Under the pieces are notes generated by a model. It was not told the origin of the DNA, made no database searches, and saw only the letters and a program-made list of their open reading frames with translations. This document shows, one piece after another, positions 12,367-27,300 of a DNA stretch of 64,000 nt; position 1 is the stretch's first letter, and each line of letters begins with the position of its first letter. The stretch is taken from NCBI GenBank assembly GCA_021186555.1, contig JAJKFL010000005.1, forward strand, positions 44,697,635 through 44,761,634, read 5' to 3'. Both the position numbers and the translations under genes were made by a program. The stretch is from Reticulitermes speratus (Eukaryota; Arthropoda; Insecta; Blattodea; Rhinotermitidae).

Positions 12367-15300
12367 ATGATGCTGGCACCGGAGATTGGCTCAACAAACG
12401 ATGGGCCAGTATCGGTGTTACTCGACGCACCCACTGGCGCACCTGTTGTGGTGACGACAATGAATGAAAAAGCTCCGTTGATTTCCAAACGACGCTTCTT
12501 CAGTGGGTTGTCAAGTGTATTTGGTTTCAGTTCGAACAGAACTACAAACAGTGGTGGTTATGTTGAATTTGGGGCAAGTAATGTGGAATCTGGACGAACA
12601 CTGGGCACGTTTGCAGGTGTCTTCAGTCCAGTGGCTCTCTCCATGTTTAGTGCATTACTGTTTCTTAGAGTTGGTAAGTTATGTGTCTTGATTATAAAAT
12701 AACTGTGCTAGCATTATGACTTGTTTCATATCCAAATGCCACATGGCAGACTAATGGATCAATGGAATTGTATATATACATATGTATGTATATATGTATG
12801 TGTGTATGTATGTAAGAGGGTTAGATTTTTATAAGAGTGTAACTGTAGTTAAGTGTCTCCAGATTCCATGGTGCAGAGTGCTTCCTGAGAAGCTAATAGT
12901 TGCCAGTTGCTGTTAAATAAACCATAACTGAATTGACAGTGTTTCTTAATGAGTAATATCGAGTATTGTCATAACAACATTGTTGTCTGGTTTCATAGTT
13001 GTAGTAAAAATGTTATATGTTTCAGCTTTCATAATTAGCAATGCAGGACCCTAGGTTATATTATTACAATGTGTGACAGTGTACGGGATCTTGCTCTTCA
13101 CTCTGGCTTTAGTTTGTCAGGTTTCATAGTTGCGTGTTTCATAGTTGCGTGATTTCAGGCTTCTGTAATGATGTAGATGTAGGTTTCATAGTTGTAGTAA
13201 CATAATGCTATCTGTTTCAGGGTTCATAGTCGGCAACGCAGGGCTCTGGGTTACAGTGTTACAGTTTGTGATAGCATACGGGATCTTGCTGTTCACAGTG
13301 GCTTCAGTGTGTGCTGTCGCAACAAATGGAGCAGTCGAAGGAGGTGGAGCCTACTGTATCCTTTGTGTTGTGCATTGTAGCCTCCATTAGCTTAGATTCA
13401 TGAAATCTATTGTCATGAGACTATTGATGGTATACTAGCTTTCTTGTCTAACAGATCCTAAAGGTTTGTTACCATATTTACAAAAGCCTACCTACAATTG
13501 GACCCTGCCTTGGCATGTGACTTCAATCAAATTTGGATAGCCTGTTTCTGAAAGATCCTTCTTATTGTTATCCTCTTCCTGTGAGGTTTTCCAATTAAAA
13601 TTTTGCATGCATTGTTCATTTTGCCCATACTTGTATGTGGTACATGTTTATTCATATCATCAATTTTGAGCACCAAGGAAATGACCACTTGCTCTCTCTA
13701 CTGTGGACGTTAGGAATGTGCAGAGTTTTACCTCCAGTTTGCTTTATGGCTTTGTGTGTCTTTAGTGGATCTACTACTATTGCTACTGCTACTACAACTG
13801 CCACTACATACATACATACATACATACATACATACATACATTCCATGGATCCATAATTTTGTCACAAGACAAGAGGATGTGGAATAAGTCATAACATACA
13901 AAATCATACAAAATGTACATTGCAAAATGCTTTAAACATTCTATGTGCAGTCTTAGACGTCAGTATTATAGGTTAACAGTACTTATAAGAAATTGATGTA
14001 CAGAGTAAAAGGAGTGTGCATTTAAGTATCTTCTTAGTGCTGCTTTAAATTTTGCCTTTTCATTCTTAAGATTCTTGATATTACACGGTAAGCTATTGAA
14101 GATCCTGATACTAGAATAGAATGCACTTTTCTGAAAGCCACTGCTGCTGCCATCACCATTTGTACTATTTGGGTGCTGTGGGCAAGTAGTGTATGAAGAA
14201 TAATTTGTGTTATGCTCTAACACTGCAGTTTCCTTTGTTTACTAAGCATATGTAAATTAAAATTTTAAAGTCTGAACTCACATTGAAAGCAGAATGGAGA
14301 TACAGTCTTCAAGAAGAATTGTATCCCAGGCAGATTAAATGTTATGAGGTATGTAAATTTGTAGGTGTTATGGATGATCTCCCTTATTTACTTAACTTGA
14401 TAACTTCAGTCATGATCAGTCGGACACTTGGCCCAGAGTTTGGTGGGTCAATTGGAACCCTGTTCTTCCTAGCAAACATTGTAAGCAGTGCCCTCTACAT
14501 TACAGGCTGTGCTGAAGGCATAGTTGAGAACTTTGGTACATCAGGTAAGTTTTTCTTCCCCCCTAACTCATTTTCATTTCAAGGATCTTTGTTGTGGAAG
14601 CTTGAAACCTGTGTGGTTACAAACAGTGTTCCTGGAAAGAAAACACATATAACCAAAGGCCAGAAGCTGGCATCGGAGTACACTCATTGTGTGTTCTTAT
14701 GTTCTGTTGGTTTATGTTCTCACATTGCTTCTGCACACATTCTGTTCACAGGATATCTGGTGGGAGAAGGCAACATAGGGTTGCCTGATGGTCGGTGGTG
14801 GCGATTTCTTTACTGCACTCTGCTCAATGTCATTAGTTTGGTGGTTTGTTTGATTGGTGCTGGGATGTTTGCCAAAACAAGTGTTGTGGTGTTGGGTGTT
14901 GTGTGCATCTCCTTGCTCTCTGTCATCATCAGCTTCTGCATCCAGTCTCCTATGAAGGTAAATGCAGATTGTGTGACTTCTAACATTTGTTGTGACAGAA
15001 CAAGTAAAGCGTGAAGCTTCAGAACATTGCAGGACAAGCACATACAACACGTTTTGATGTGTAGGTTGGAGCTTGTTTGTGGATGCTCTGTACACACAGT
15101 GGTATTGGTCGCTGAATAACTGCCTTTTTCTGTTCAAAAAAAGGTGTATTACCACAGAGAATTATTGTTCACAACGATGTGTATCCTATAATTTTTATCT
15201 TAGAGTAATATTCCAGAAGATTGTGCTCTTAGTATAGTAAAAGCTGCAATATCATTGAATTATCCAGAAAGCTCTGCTAATCAGAAATTGACAAAGAGGC

Positions 15301-18300
15301 TCATTAAATTTCACTGTTCATCGACTGGCAGCATCCAGCAGCAATTCCAAGAGTTTGACCATTACTGGTGTCAGTGTTTTTAGATTGTATGTACACCATG
15401 TTATATAAGTAGTGATGAAAAGGGTACAGGAAATGTAGCAGAGACAACAAGAGAGGTTGGCAAGTGACAAATGAAATGGTTAGGTCTGTCCACGATGTTG
15501 CTAGTTACACTAAGATACATGTTAGTATATCCTGCACCCCCTTGGTCCTGGGGTTGCCAAATATCACTACCTTTACTGTAGTCACTGTGTGTGAGACTTA
15601 TATCTATTGTGTGTCCTGTCAGGTCTTGATTCCAGAAGCAAACCACGTGATTGGGAATGGGTCAGTGCCTGTGTACCGCAACTATACTGGCTTGCGCTTG
15701 GATACATTCAAGAAAAACTGGCACCAACAGTATGGACAGGACTACACATCAGATGACAAAGCTGTTGACTTTGCAACAGTGTTTGGAGTTCTGTTCAGTG
15801 GTGTAACTGGCATCATGGCAGGAGCAAACATGTCAGGTGATTACATATTTCTTACTGGTTTTTTTTGGGGGGGGGGGGTGGTTGAAAGATGGAGTAACAT
15901 GATTGGCAAAGAGCCTAGTATAGCAGAAATGGATGTGTTTCATTTATTTGTTATAATTAATTTCAGATCACATTAGCGGCATTGGGTGACTTGTGTATAA
16001 CTGTAATGGCGAACTTTTGTAAGGCCACAGTACAGTACCTGAGAAGAAACAGTTCTGCATGCATGAACTTAAAACTCTGTTGAGGATTCTGGTCTTTTGG
16101 GATGTGACACTGCATTGCAGGGTAGATGGTTTCAGAACTTTGGAAGGAATGTGTTGCCTTCATCTTCATTCTTTATGGAACTTGAACCCTTGCAGATGAA
16201 GGCGGCACATTCCTTGAAACGTTGAGAACCACTTGCCCGCGACATGGTGTCTCTTCCCACAAGACCAGAATCCTTGATTAGTCTGCTGTGAATACTTTTA
16301 AACTCAATTAAATGTTGTTCTCAGCAATATTTACTTAGTAATTTAGTTGCTATTTTTTAAATCAAATTATCTCTTTAAAACAAAGTTTTGTGTGCCCAAC
16401 ATTTTGGCTTGCAGTGGTGTACTGTCGGTAATGAAAGGTCTTAGAGTGCTTGAACATTCAGATGGATGTGTGTTTGTATTTCTCTGCATTCTGTTGTTCT
16501 TTGTAGGTGAGAGGCTTGCTTTGAGCAAGTTCCTTATGCAAGGAATCCTGTGAAATGCCTAAGGATTCTCTGTTTTATTATGTCTGAATGAGTGCATATA
16601 AGAGGTCTAAACCATGAGAGCAAAAAAAAAAGGAGAAGATTATGGATAAGTAGATGGTATGTCATTTTGAAAACAATTGTTCCATGAAGAAAAATGTACA
16701 ATACATAAAATGTGTCCCACATTCCACATTGTGTGAGACAAGTCTGACTACTGGTAATATCATCCCTGTTGAAACCTTTGCTCTTAGCTCTGAAGTATGA
16801 CATGTCTATTTGTTGTAGGGGAACTTCGTGACCCTGCTCGCAATATCCCACGTGGAACATTGTCGGCTGTAGCATTCACATTTTTCTGCTACATGGTGGT
16901 GTCATTCCTGACAGCTGCTACCACCTCTCCAGAGCTTCTGCAGAACAACTTCATTTTCATGATGCCCATTAACATCTGGCCCCCATTTGTTGCCTTAGGA
17001 ATTCTCACAGCTACCTTCGTAGCAAGCCTGAGCAATCTGATTGGTTCCAGCAGAGTTCTTGAGGCCCTTGCCAAGGATGACATTTTTGGTGAGATTATTG
17101 TCAGTTCAGCTTTCAATGTAAATTGATTACCAATTTGTTTATTAACAATAGTGATTGTAATGGTATTGTACAGCAGCTACTTTTATATTTAAACAAAGCT
17201 TTTTGATTGGGTAACAAATGGGCCAGTGGAACTCACATTCAATGTTTCATCAAGTAAAGTATTCTGCCATTTAGTGTTTAATTTTTGTGGTCCCTGCCCC
17301 ATTGCGTGAGAGTTACATTTGCCCTTAATTGTGTGTTAGAATCCAGTCTGCTGTAGAAATGTAAGTGGAAATTTATGATTGATATAGAGCAGTGAAGAAA
17401 CAAATTATATGCTCTGCTACACAGATCATGGATTAATTGCAAGTGATCAAGATACTATGCAAAAATGCTTGCCCCACCTGTTGCTCACTTGTTAAAAATT
17501 GAGCACATCAGTATAAAGAAATAGCAGAAGTACCATTACAATACAAAGTAACTAGAAATGTGCAGGAGGAATAACATTCAAATTAAGAAATGTAGTTAGA
17601 TCGTGTACTTGAAAAAGGTATTGGAAGTGAGGATTTGAATTGCATCCGAAAACTTCATGCAGTACTTGCACCTCACAGTGAGTACCATGGCTGTGTACAT
17701 GTTAGCAGAAGTGCAGGCTGAATTTCATCTTTCTGTAAACTTTATATTATCATCACCATGCATTTTCACTCTATTTTTTTAAAAAACAACCAACCAATGC
17801 ACATTAAATGTCACCATTTATTCAGTCGACACCATCCCTACATATGTTTCGATCCTTATCAGATCATCATCAGGGGGACTTTCTATCAAGCTACACCTTT
17901 TCGCACATCCACAAGTTCATGTGCTATTGTTTGCATTCAAGCTACTATTGGCCCTGTTACACTATGCAACCTCTAGGAAAAGGTTATGTTAAAATTGTAA
18001 AATCTGAGATACTGTGTAAAATTCTAGGAAGTTGAAAAGTTAAAATTTTGTGTCTATATTCACTTTGTTTTTAACTTCCGTCATCGTACCAGCTACGCAC
18101 TTTATTAACTTGATGTTACGTAGAGTCGCGGTACTAGGATATGGAGGTCACTTTTGAATTACTCTGTTTTGTACTGCTTGTTGTCGTGTTGCGTGTTCGT
18201 GTTTATTGGACGTCTAGTGGAGTGTGCTAGTGGAGCACACTCTACTAGACGTCCAATAAACACAAAAATTTCAACTTTTCAACTTCCTAGAATTTTATAC

Positions 18301-21300
18301 AGTATCTCAGATTTTACAATTTTAACATAAGCTTTTCCTAGAGGTTGCATATTGTAACAGGGCCAATAGTAGCTTGATTGCAAACAATAGCACATGAACT
18401 TGTGGATGTGTGAAAAGGTGTAGCTTGATAGAAAGTCCCCCTGATGATGATCCAATAAGGATCGAAACATATGTAGGGATGGTGTTCATCTTTCTGTGTT
18501 TATTCTGTGCTAGAAAACATGATACATCCAGGAAAGTTACAGTTTTATGCATTAAGAAATAAGAAAATATGTCAAGAGTAAGTAAGGGAAGCTGGACATT
18601 CAGACTCAGATATTAAATATTGAACGATTATTTATGACATGGTGGTCTGGGGCATGGACTTCTGTGCCAAAACACTTGAGTTTGAGATGGCCTATGACCA
18701 ACATAGGTATTTGACAGTGCTGACATCTGATGGAGGTAAAACTCTGTACATTGTGGTGCAGAGGTGTCTTTGAGCTCCATGGCTTTTTGCTGGTGTAACA
18801 GAGTACTCCTTGTAGGTTCTCCTACTTTAGAAAAGAACTCTTTCAGTGTCAAGATAGGCAGAAGCCAGGTATAGCCCATAACTAGAGGCATTATCTACAA
18901 GAGTATTTTGTGTCATTGCAGGCCCCATGCTTCAGTTTGTAGTGAGTGGGACATGGCGAGGAAACCCAATTGCTGCAGTGCTGACATCATGGGTGCTGGT
19001 GGAACTAATCATGTTGGTAGGCTCACTTAATACCATTGCCCAGATAAACTCAGTTCTGTTCCTGCTCTCATACCTCGCCACCAACCTGGCATGCCTTGGC
19101 TTGGAGCTGGCATCTGCCCCAAACTTCAGGTTTGTGAGCTGTGTTTTCTTGTACCTCATCTACATGATCCCTGCCTCTTTCATTCTTAGTTTCTTCTTTT
19201 AGTTTCTCATCTTCCTTTTCTTTATCTGCTTCTCTTGTTTCATATCTTTGTCCTTTATCCTCTCTGTTACCCATACCCTCATTCTCATCTGTTTCTTATT
19301 TTTCCTTTCTTCATCACCTCATTCTTTGCCATCTGTATGTTGCAGGCCATCATTCAAGTACTTCTCGTGGCACACGGCGTTTATTGGCCTTGTTGGAACT
19401 TTGGTGATGATGTTCCTCATTAATAGCATCTATGCATCCACCTCTATTGTGCTGTGCCTTGTTTTGGTTATCATCCTTCACCTGTTCTCCCCCTCACGTG
19501 AGGCCCACTGGGGTTCCATCTCACAGGCTCTCATCTTCCATCAAGTGAGTATGGATGTCACACAGTAGAGGGGCAGGCTGGCCTTTGTAGAGCCATCTAC
19601 TTGCTCACTTTAGTACTACATCTCAGTAATGTAAGTGTCTTTAATGTTTAGTTGTTGCTGCTTGACTGCATGTGAGGAGAAATTATGCCGGAATGGAGGG
19701 GGGGTTGTTATGTCTGTCTGTCTGAGAAGATTACCAGATGTTGCAGTTGAATGACTGGCACTTCGTACTTCACATTGAAGACCAGCTGTCCTAAGTGATT
19801 ACAGAGGTTCTCATGGCATGGCAATCACTCTCTTCTGAGGTCTGACACCAGTTGTCTGTTTCCTTACTGCTTTTTTCCGACTCAAGACAGCTTTCTCAGT
19901 TGTTTTGGCTCTACCCCATCCTGGTCCCATTATCTCCCATTGGCTACTTACGAAGTGTTGCACTTTATCCTTTCCCTGTATCATTGCCTTGATTCTCCCA
20001 TGCAAGGTGGGAGGAAAAATCTGAATGTCAGAACACAACAGGCAAAGTCAGGCAAATTGCAGGTGTAGTGGCATCAACATATGTTAGAGGACAACAGGAT
20101 TTCTTTGGGGGTATTGATAAAGATGTCCAGAGATAGGGGGACCAAGAATAAGATGAAGTTACCAACTGAAGGAAGAAATAAACAAAAACCTCCTTTCACC
20201 ACAGTCAAAATGCAACCGAGTTTTCTGTTTGTTTTCGTGTGACATGATGATTAGATCTATGTAAAAGTTTCTTCTGTTTTTGTATCTACTTGGGAGACGT
20301 GCACAAAAATGCGTATATGCCTTCACATAGAATGTCCATTATGTGTCCAATTTTAACCAAAATTTAAATGGCATGGTAGTTTCTTGTAAAATTCCCTCAT
20401 CTCAAATTTCATGAAGATTTGTGTAGCAGTTATTGAGATCCTGTATGCATACAGCTGGTCTGAAGAAGAGAACAGTTTTAGTAGGTGCTCCGCAGGGATT
20501 CAAACATGCTTTATAGTAGTAGGAAAAGACTGAACACATCTACAGGAGGAAAAGTGTAGAAAGGTTCATCATATGACAGCTTGCCGTAATGAGAATATCA
20601 GCAGATGAAGTTAGTGGTACTGACAGCAAAAGGCATTATGTAATCTCTGCATCTGTTGCTTCTTTAGGTAATGTTGCTCACTTTTCCCTCCAGGTGCGGA
20701 AGTATTTGCTGCTGCTTGATTCCCGAAAGTATCACGTCAAATTCTGGAGGCCCCAGATGCTGCTTGTAGTTGGCAACCCACGGTCTTCTTGTCCACTTAT
20801 TCACTTTGTGAATGATCTGAAGAAGGGAGGCTTGTATGTTTTGGGGCATGTCAAGGTGGGACAGCTTTCAGACTTTCCAGTGGATCCAACACTTGATGAG
20901 TACACACACTGGCTCACTCTGGTGGATTACTTAAAGGTGACTGAAAATATTGCTTGGCTTGTGATTTGTGTGATATACAGGGCGTACACAAAAGAATGGT
21001 GCGGTTTCAAAAGTTTCACTTTTGATACCGCACCATTCTTTTGTGTATGCCCTGTGTGTGTGTGTGTATTATATATATATATATATTGGCAATACTACAG
21101 CTGTGTTTTCTGTTGGCAGGTGAAAGCTTTCATTGAGTTGACAGTTGCCCGCTCTGTGCGTGAAGGTTTACAGCACATGATCCGCATGTCGGGACTGGGT
21201 GCCATGAAGCCCAACACTATCGTACTTGGCTTCTTTGATGAGGAGCGACCCCACGACTTCTTTGAGGAGTAAGTGCGAAGACTTTCACGATTAGTACATA

Positions 21301-24300
21301 TAACTTTGATTATGTTTCATCTCACTATGTGAGATATGACACTTTACTATGATATGTGGGGACCTGTGTTTCAATGGAACCTGTCGCCCTTATTTTTAGG
21401 GTTGAAGTCTACACACTGAAAATGAAGTGAGCAGGTTTCTTTTGAAACATTTATTTTCTAATTTACATTATCTGTTGAGAAATGGTTTACAAAATGTAAC
21501 TTACTTTCTGGGCACTTATTGGTCTTGGGCCAGGGTCATGGGCTGCCATTCAGAGTGTTTCAAGTCTGATCATAGTCAGATCAATGTGCAGGTTTTTCTG
21601 CTCACAGACTGAAGCTTTCACCCCTACCAAAGAGGATACTTTGGGAATGCAAAGAATACAAGGTCTGACATAGCTCATGTTAAGCTGCAGGTCCCCTGTC
21701 CTGACAATTGTCCTGATGATTACCCTACCTCTGTGAATGACAGAATCTGCTGTATGGGTGCCCTCACTTATATGGACAGAGGCCAAAAAGGTAAACACGA
21801 ACAATATCTGGAAGCATTAGAACAAACACATCCATTGACCATAAAGATGGAGACAACAGTTTTCTCTAAAATGTCTGTACTTATGTACCAAACTACACAG
21901 TATCATGCTCCTGAAGACAATAATCTTCATATTCTCAGCTGTGACAACCTCATTTCTCACAGATATATTTTATTTTGTGTTGCAGTGGTGGTTCGCTGTA
22001 TAGCACAGATGTGTTTAGAAGTGCGTACACACACACTGGCAAAAATGTGTTCACACTCCGCTCGTGTACCAGTGAGAAGGCTTTGGATGCAGTTGAGTAT
22101 GTTGGTATGGTGGCAGATACTTTGAAAATGAGGAAGAGTATATGTTTGTGTCGCCACTTTCATACGTTGGACAAGAAAATTATTGCCAAGTGAGTTTTAA
22201 AAGTAGAAACAGTTTCCATATTTGTTAGGTCAGTGTTATGTCCAGTCATATTTTATGTACTGTTTTGTTGTGGTATGAAGGGACTAACAACCAGCCACCT
22301 GCGTGCTCTTCAAATCCCTTTTTTGTTTTCAACCTGACTGCTAGCAGTTACAATTAAGTAACTTGAATACATGCATACTACAAGGGTAGATTGTAGAAAA
22401 TTTGAAGAACAAAGCTCTATAAGAGAGGTTCTCAGACTTTTTCACTGGCGTACCACTGAATGAAATTTAACAAGTTCAATGTATCACCATTATTATTTTT
22501 TGTGGTATTTAAATTGAAAAGCTGAAATTGGAAAGACTGGCTGACAGTGGGGATGAGTTATATAATATTGCCAGCAGTGCTGCATATTAGCACATATATG
22601 TGGCTTATGTTTTATGAATTTTTAAAATTACTATTTTTTTCTGATTTTTATTGTGGTTGCATACCAGTAAACACAGGTTGGCATGCCAGTAGTGGTGTGC
22701 ATACCACAGTTTGAGAAACTGTGCTCTAGAACATTCAGCGTGTGGTCATAATGAGGCTTTAAATGCTTATGCTCATAGGGAAAGGCTGCAACTGTAGATG
22801 TGTGTGGTAAAATTGTGGTCTAGCATTGCATTTTTTGATACTCGTGTTATAATCCGTGACTTGAAGTATGTCCTCCAACCCTGTAGTACCAGGAGATTTA
22901 AATTTATTATTTTTGGACAGTAAAGGTTAACTCTTCAGTTCATTGACATAAATTCTTTCTCTCAATTTCAGGTCATCGAGCATGAAGTTCATCGATGTGT
23001 GGCCTATCAATTTCTTCCAGCCAGATGATGACGACCCTTTTGACACAACTAGTCTCTTCATGTTGCAGTTAGCTTGCATCATCAACATGGTGAGTTTTGT
23101 GTGGTGTTGTTTAAACCCTTTTCTTGCCAGTACACTTACCGAACTAGTGAGGCAGGTTCTGCTGGACTTGCCATTGCATCATGTGGTAGAGAGTCTAGGT
23201 TTTGTAATGTGTATAATTCCTTTATATGTAATGGCATGGCATGGCAGTGTAAACAGTTTTTATGCAGTATGTCTTATTTTATATTCTAGGCAGAGAGGCC
23301 CCTCTTTAAAGCTGTTAAGCTGCTGTGAAACTGTTACCCCATGAAGCCTGAGATTTATTCCAATATTTAAAAATTCAGTCCCTCATCTCAGAAAAATTAG
23401 ACTGGGTTTCCATTACAAATTCTAATTGTTTTAGTGCTATTTACAGAAATAATCACTGTTTATTGTGAGAAGCATGCAAAACACACAAATAACAATGTGT
23501 GAGAAAAGTGTGGAGTTCTGAATGTCAAAAAAGGTGGTGCACATAGTCATCACTAGGGTTCGGATGTTCATGACCTAAAAAACCGAGAAATATGCATGCA
23601 AATATGCCCCAAAAATAGCTAAATATGACCTAAAAAAGGCAAAATATGACCTAATTTTTTATGAAAAACTATTTGCTAAAATTAAAAATTGTTTTGTATT
23701 TCAATCGTGTTATTTATTTCCATATGCATGTACAACTATTACATTACTTGATTCCCTAGCAATTTTAATCAAAAGCCTCAGTCGCTTTAAGTTGTAAATG
23801 CCTCGTTTTGGATCAGAATCAGATGTTGAGAATACGTGTTCCTAAAAAAAGAAGATGAATTTAAAAGAAGAGCCTTTCATGCATATCAAATTCATTAATT
23901 ACAAATAAATAAATAAACAAATTTCACAATATTATGTACCTTGCTTCATTCTGCTTTCTTGGCAGCATTACAATATACATCGATGTACATTTTCAAGGCC
24001 TCCAATGAAAATCTTCTTCGATTGTTGCTGAATATGGTCTTGTAACTTGAGAAGCTCCTTTCGACATCGCACGACGTCACCGGAGCATATTTGAAGAGGG
24101 TTAAATCATTGCTGTTTAACGCTGGTTCATCAACTCCTAGTGTAGCTTCATTTCCGCTTAGAATGTCGCTTATTTTGCACATTGTCGCATAACCGTCGTT
24201 TTGACGCAGCCCTGTATTAAGTTTTGATTTCACAGCATCACCTATTTTGCCTCTTGCTCACCCTATATCGCACCTTACTCCCTTGATCAGCTCCAAACTT

Positions 24301-27300
24301 CATGTAGATCTGTACCAACTGCCTCTAGGCGAGAAATTGTAGTTGCTATGCCTCCATAGTTAGATTTTATATAAGCCAGACTTCCTGACAAACTACTGGA
24401 AAATAGTTCTTTAACAATTGTGATAGAAGATGCGTCACTGCTGTCAAAAGTATTAACAATTTCTTCAATAACTGCGTAGTTTTCGCAGTAGTACTCAGCA
24501 GCATCGAGCCAGGTACCCCATCGAGTGAGTACCGGCTGAGGAGGAAGAGGCAATGAAGGTGCGAGTTGTTTGAATTTCTGCACCCTCAATGGAGCTTTAA
24601 CGAACATTTTCTTAACGTTCGAGATCAACTTGTCGACTTCAGTATAACTATGTCTAATTTCTTCAGCAACTCTGTGCAGGGCATGAGCTAGACATGTTAA
24701 ATGGACCATTTTTGGATAAAGCATTTTGAGGCCCTTGGCAGCTTTACCATATACGCTGCAGCGTCCGTTACAAAAAGGAGGATATTGTCTCGCTTAACGT
24801 CACCTTTCCACAAGAGTTTCATGGCGTTATCGAAAAGTACAGCGATAAAGGAGTGGTTTACTCTGATCAAGAACTTCGGAATCAAGAAGGAATATGTCAC
24901 CAGGACGGTCAGCAAGGAGCGTGCCAATGACGACGTTTGCTACATATCTGCCGCAGGCATCCGTTGTTTCATCAATCGAAACCCAAAACTTATTGTCGCC
25001 CACAGTACATCTAATTCTTTTTAGAACACCTTCATAACAGGCAGGTACATAGTTTTTTCGTAGTGTTGATTTGTCTGGAATTAAATGAGTCATGTATTTC
25101 TGCAAGAAAGTTTTGAACTGCCATTGTTCACTTTGTTTAGTGGTATGTTGGCAGACACCGTCATTTCACACAGGTCCTTTGAAAATTCTGATTGTTGTTT
25201 GATGGTGAAGGTGTTGCAGTGTTATCGAACAGAAGTCGTTGCCTGCTTTGATGACTAGTTTGTCTGCTCAAACTATTTTTATGTTTTGCCATATCACAAT
25301 GTTGTTGCACATTAAATCGCTTACCAGCTGTAACTTTAACTTCACAAAGTTTACAGAACAGAATTCTTCCATCAGAACTAAAATATTCCTCGCCACAATC
25401 TTTAACGAAACCTCTTAACTTCGTACTTTCAGAACACTTCACTTTCGGCATCTTAACTAACTGAAGGATTCCTTGTAAATGCCTGAGAAATGTAGTTACA
25501 AGTAAGAAAGGGTATAGGATTAGGGCAACTGCATTCCTTCAACTTCAACTTCAACATCCAGCTCTACAGCCCTGGGTGGGCTTTGGCTTCCTCCACTATC
25601 TGCCTCCATTCTTCTCTATTTCTGGACTTCTCTTCCCACTTGGTCACTCTCATTATATGTAAATCCTTCTTTACATCGTCTAACCATCTCAGCTTCGGTC
25701 TACCTCTTCTTCTGCTTGAGAATATTTTCTCCCATAAAATTCTTTTAGGAAGTCTGTCTTCTCCCATTCTTACTACATGGCCTAGCCATCTTAAACTTTG
25801 TGCCTTTATGAACCTCACAATGTTTTCGTTTTCTAGGATGCTTTCTATTTCTTCATTTGTACGGATTTTCCATTCCTCGTTCATCTTAATAGGACCGTAT
25901 ATTTTCCTTATTATTTTTCTTTCAAATATCTGGAGACTGAGCTCATTTTCTTTTGTAAGTGTCCACACTTCCGAGCCATATGTCGCTATGGGCCTGATCA
26001 AAGTTTTATATAATTTCATCTTTGTCCTCCTATTTATTGTTTTGTTCTTTAACAACTGTATATTAGCATAATAGGCTTTATTAGCCATTTGTATCTTCTC
26101 CTTAATAGTATTTGTCATACTATTCTGATTATCTATTAGAAGTCCTAGATATTTAAATGTACTCACTCCTTCAAATTCATTGGTCCCAATTCTCATATTT
26201 ACTACTTTCTTTTTATTATCTTTTGATGTTATAAACATATATTTAGTTTTTATTATATTGACATATAATCCTGGTTTCTTGGTTTCTTTCTGTAGTTGTT
26301 TATATATTTTTTTAAGTTCTGCTTCAGTTCTTGTTATTAAGGCTACGTCATCAGCATAGGCACAAATTTGACTTGATTTATAGATCATTGTGCCCCTTTT
26401 ATCTACTTTCTGTATGGCCATGTGTAAAGCTAGAATAAACAATGTTGTAGACAGACCATCCCCTTGTTTGACCTCTTTGGAATAATGGAATTCATCACCT
26501 ATTTGTTGTTCAATTTTTACTTTTGCAGTTGTTTGATCTAAGGTCATTTTTACTAGGTTGATCAGCTTTGGTGGGATTGCGAAGTATTCTAGTGCTTGTA
26601 TCATCTTCTTTCTATTTATACTATCAAATGCTTCTTTATAGTCAACAAACAATATATGCAGATGGACTCCATATTCATAATTTTTCTCTATTATCTGCCA
26701 GCATTACAAATAATTGATCAATAGTACTTCTATTGGCCCTGAATCCACATTGATATTCGCCAATTATATCTTCTGTATAATTTTTAATTCTATCGTTTAT
26801 TATGCTTGTAAGGATTTTATACCCAGTATTTAATAACATTATACCTCTATAGTTGGAACATTCCGCTTTATCTCCTTTCTTGTGTAGAGGATGCAATATA
26901 CCTACTCTCCATTTATTTGACATTTCTTCTTCTTCCCATATTTGTTTTATTACCTTATATATTTTTTCTCTCATGTCTGATCCAGCTTGTGATATCAGTT
27001 CTACAATTATTCCATCTTCCCCTGGCACTTTATTGTTCTTAATTTTTTTATTACTCTTTCTATTTCCTCTTTTGATGGTGTTTCCTCTTCATTTTTCTTT
27101 CTTTTATTTATGAATTTCCTTTCCTGTTCCAATTTTTCTTCTACCTCTGTATCTTCTTCTTCTTCATCCCTTATGGGATTTAATTGTTCTTTGAAATGTT
27201 CCGTCCATTGTTGTAGATTCTGTCTGCTATCACTTATTATTTCTCCTTCTTTATTCTTATATCCAATTGCTTGTGCTTGGTATCCTCTGTTCTTTTTTTT

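Larger units (their letters stand above)
17811..18490. repeat. Large foldback element with a hammerhead-like motif in each arm
   Basis: Left arm about 17811-18065 and right arm about 18265-18490 are inverted copies. They meet at an inner hairpin (18199-18264) whose arms share GTGTTTATTGGACGTCTAGT. The left copy keeps about 165 bp next to the hairpin that the right copy lacks. Each arm carries one hammerhead-like motif pointing outward. No coding frame. It lies in SLC12A9 intron 6. Confidence 0.8.

Noticed and set aside
13026-13120. Mutually exclusive alternative exon 2
   Set aside because: It has a stop shortly after the acceptor in the required phase and no good donor.
17811-18490. Penelope-like element with its own reverse transcriptase
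   Set aside because: The hammerhead arms fit that group, but I found no Penelope-type reverse transcriptase or GIY-YIG endonuclease in the window, so the link stays inference.
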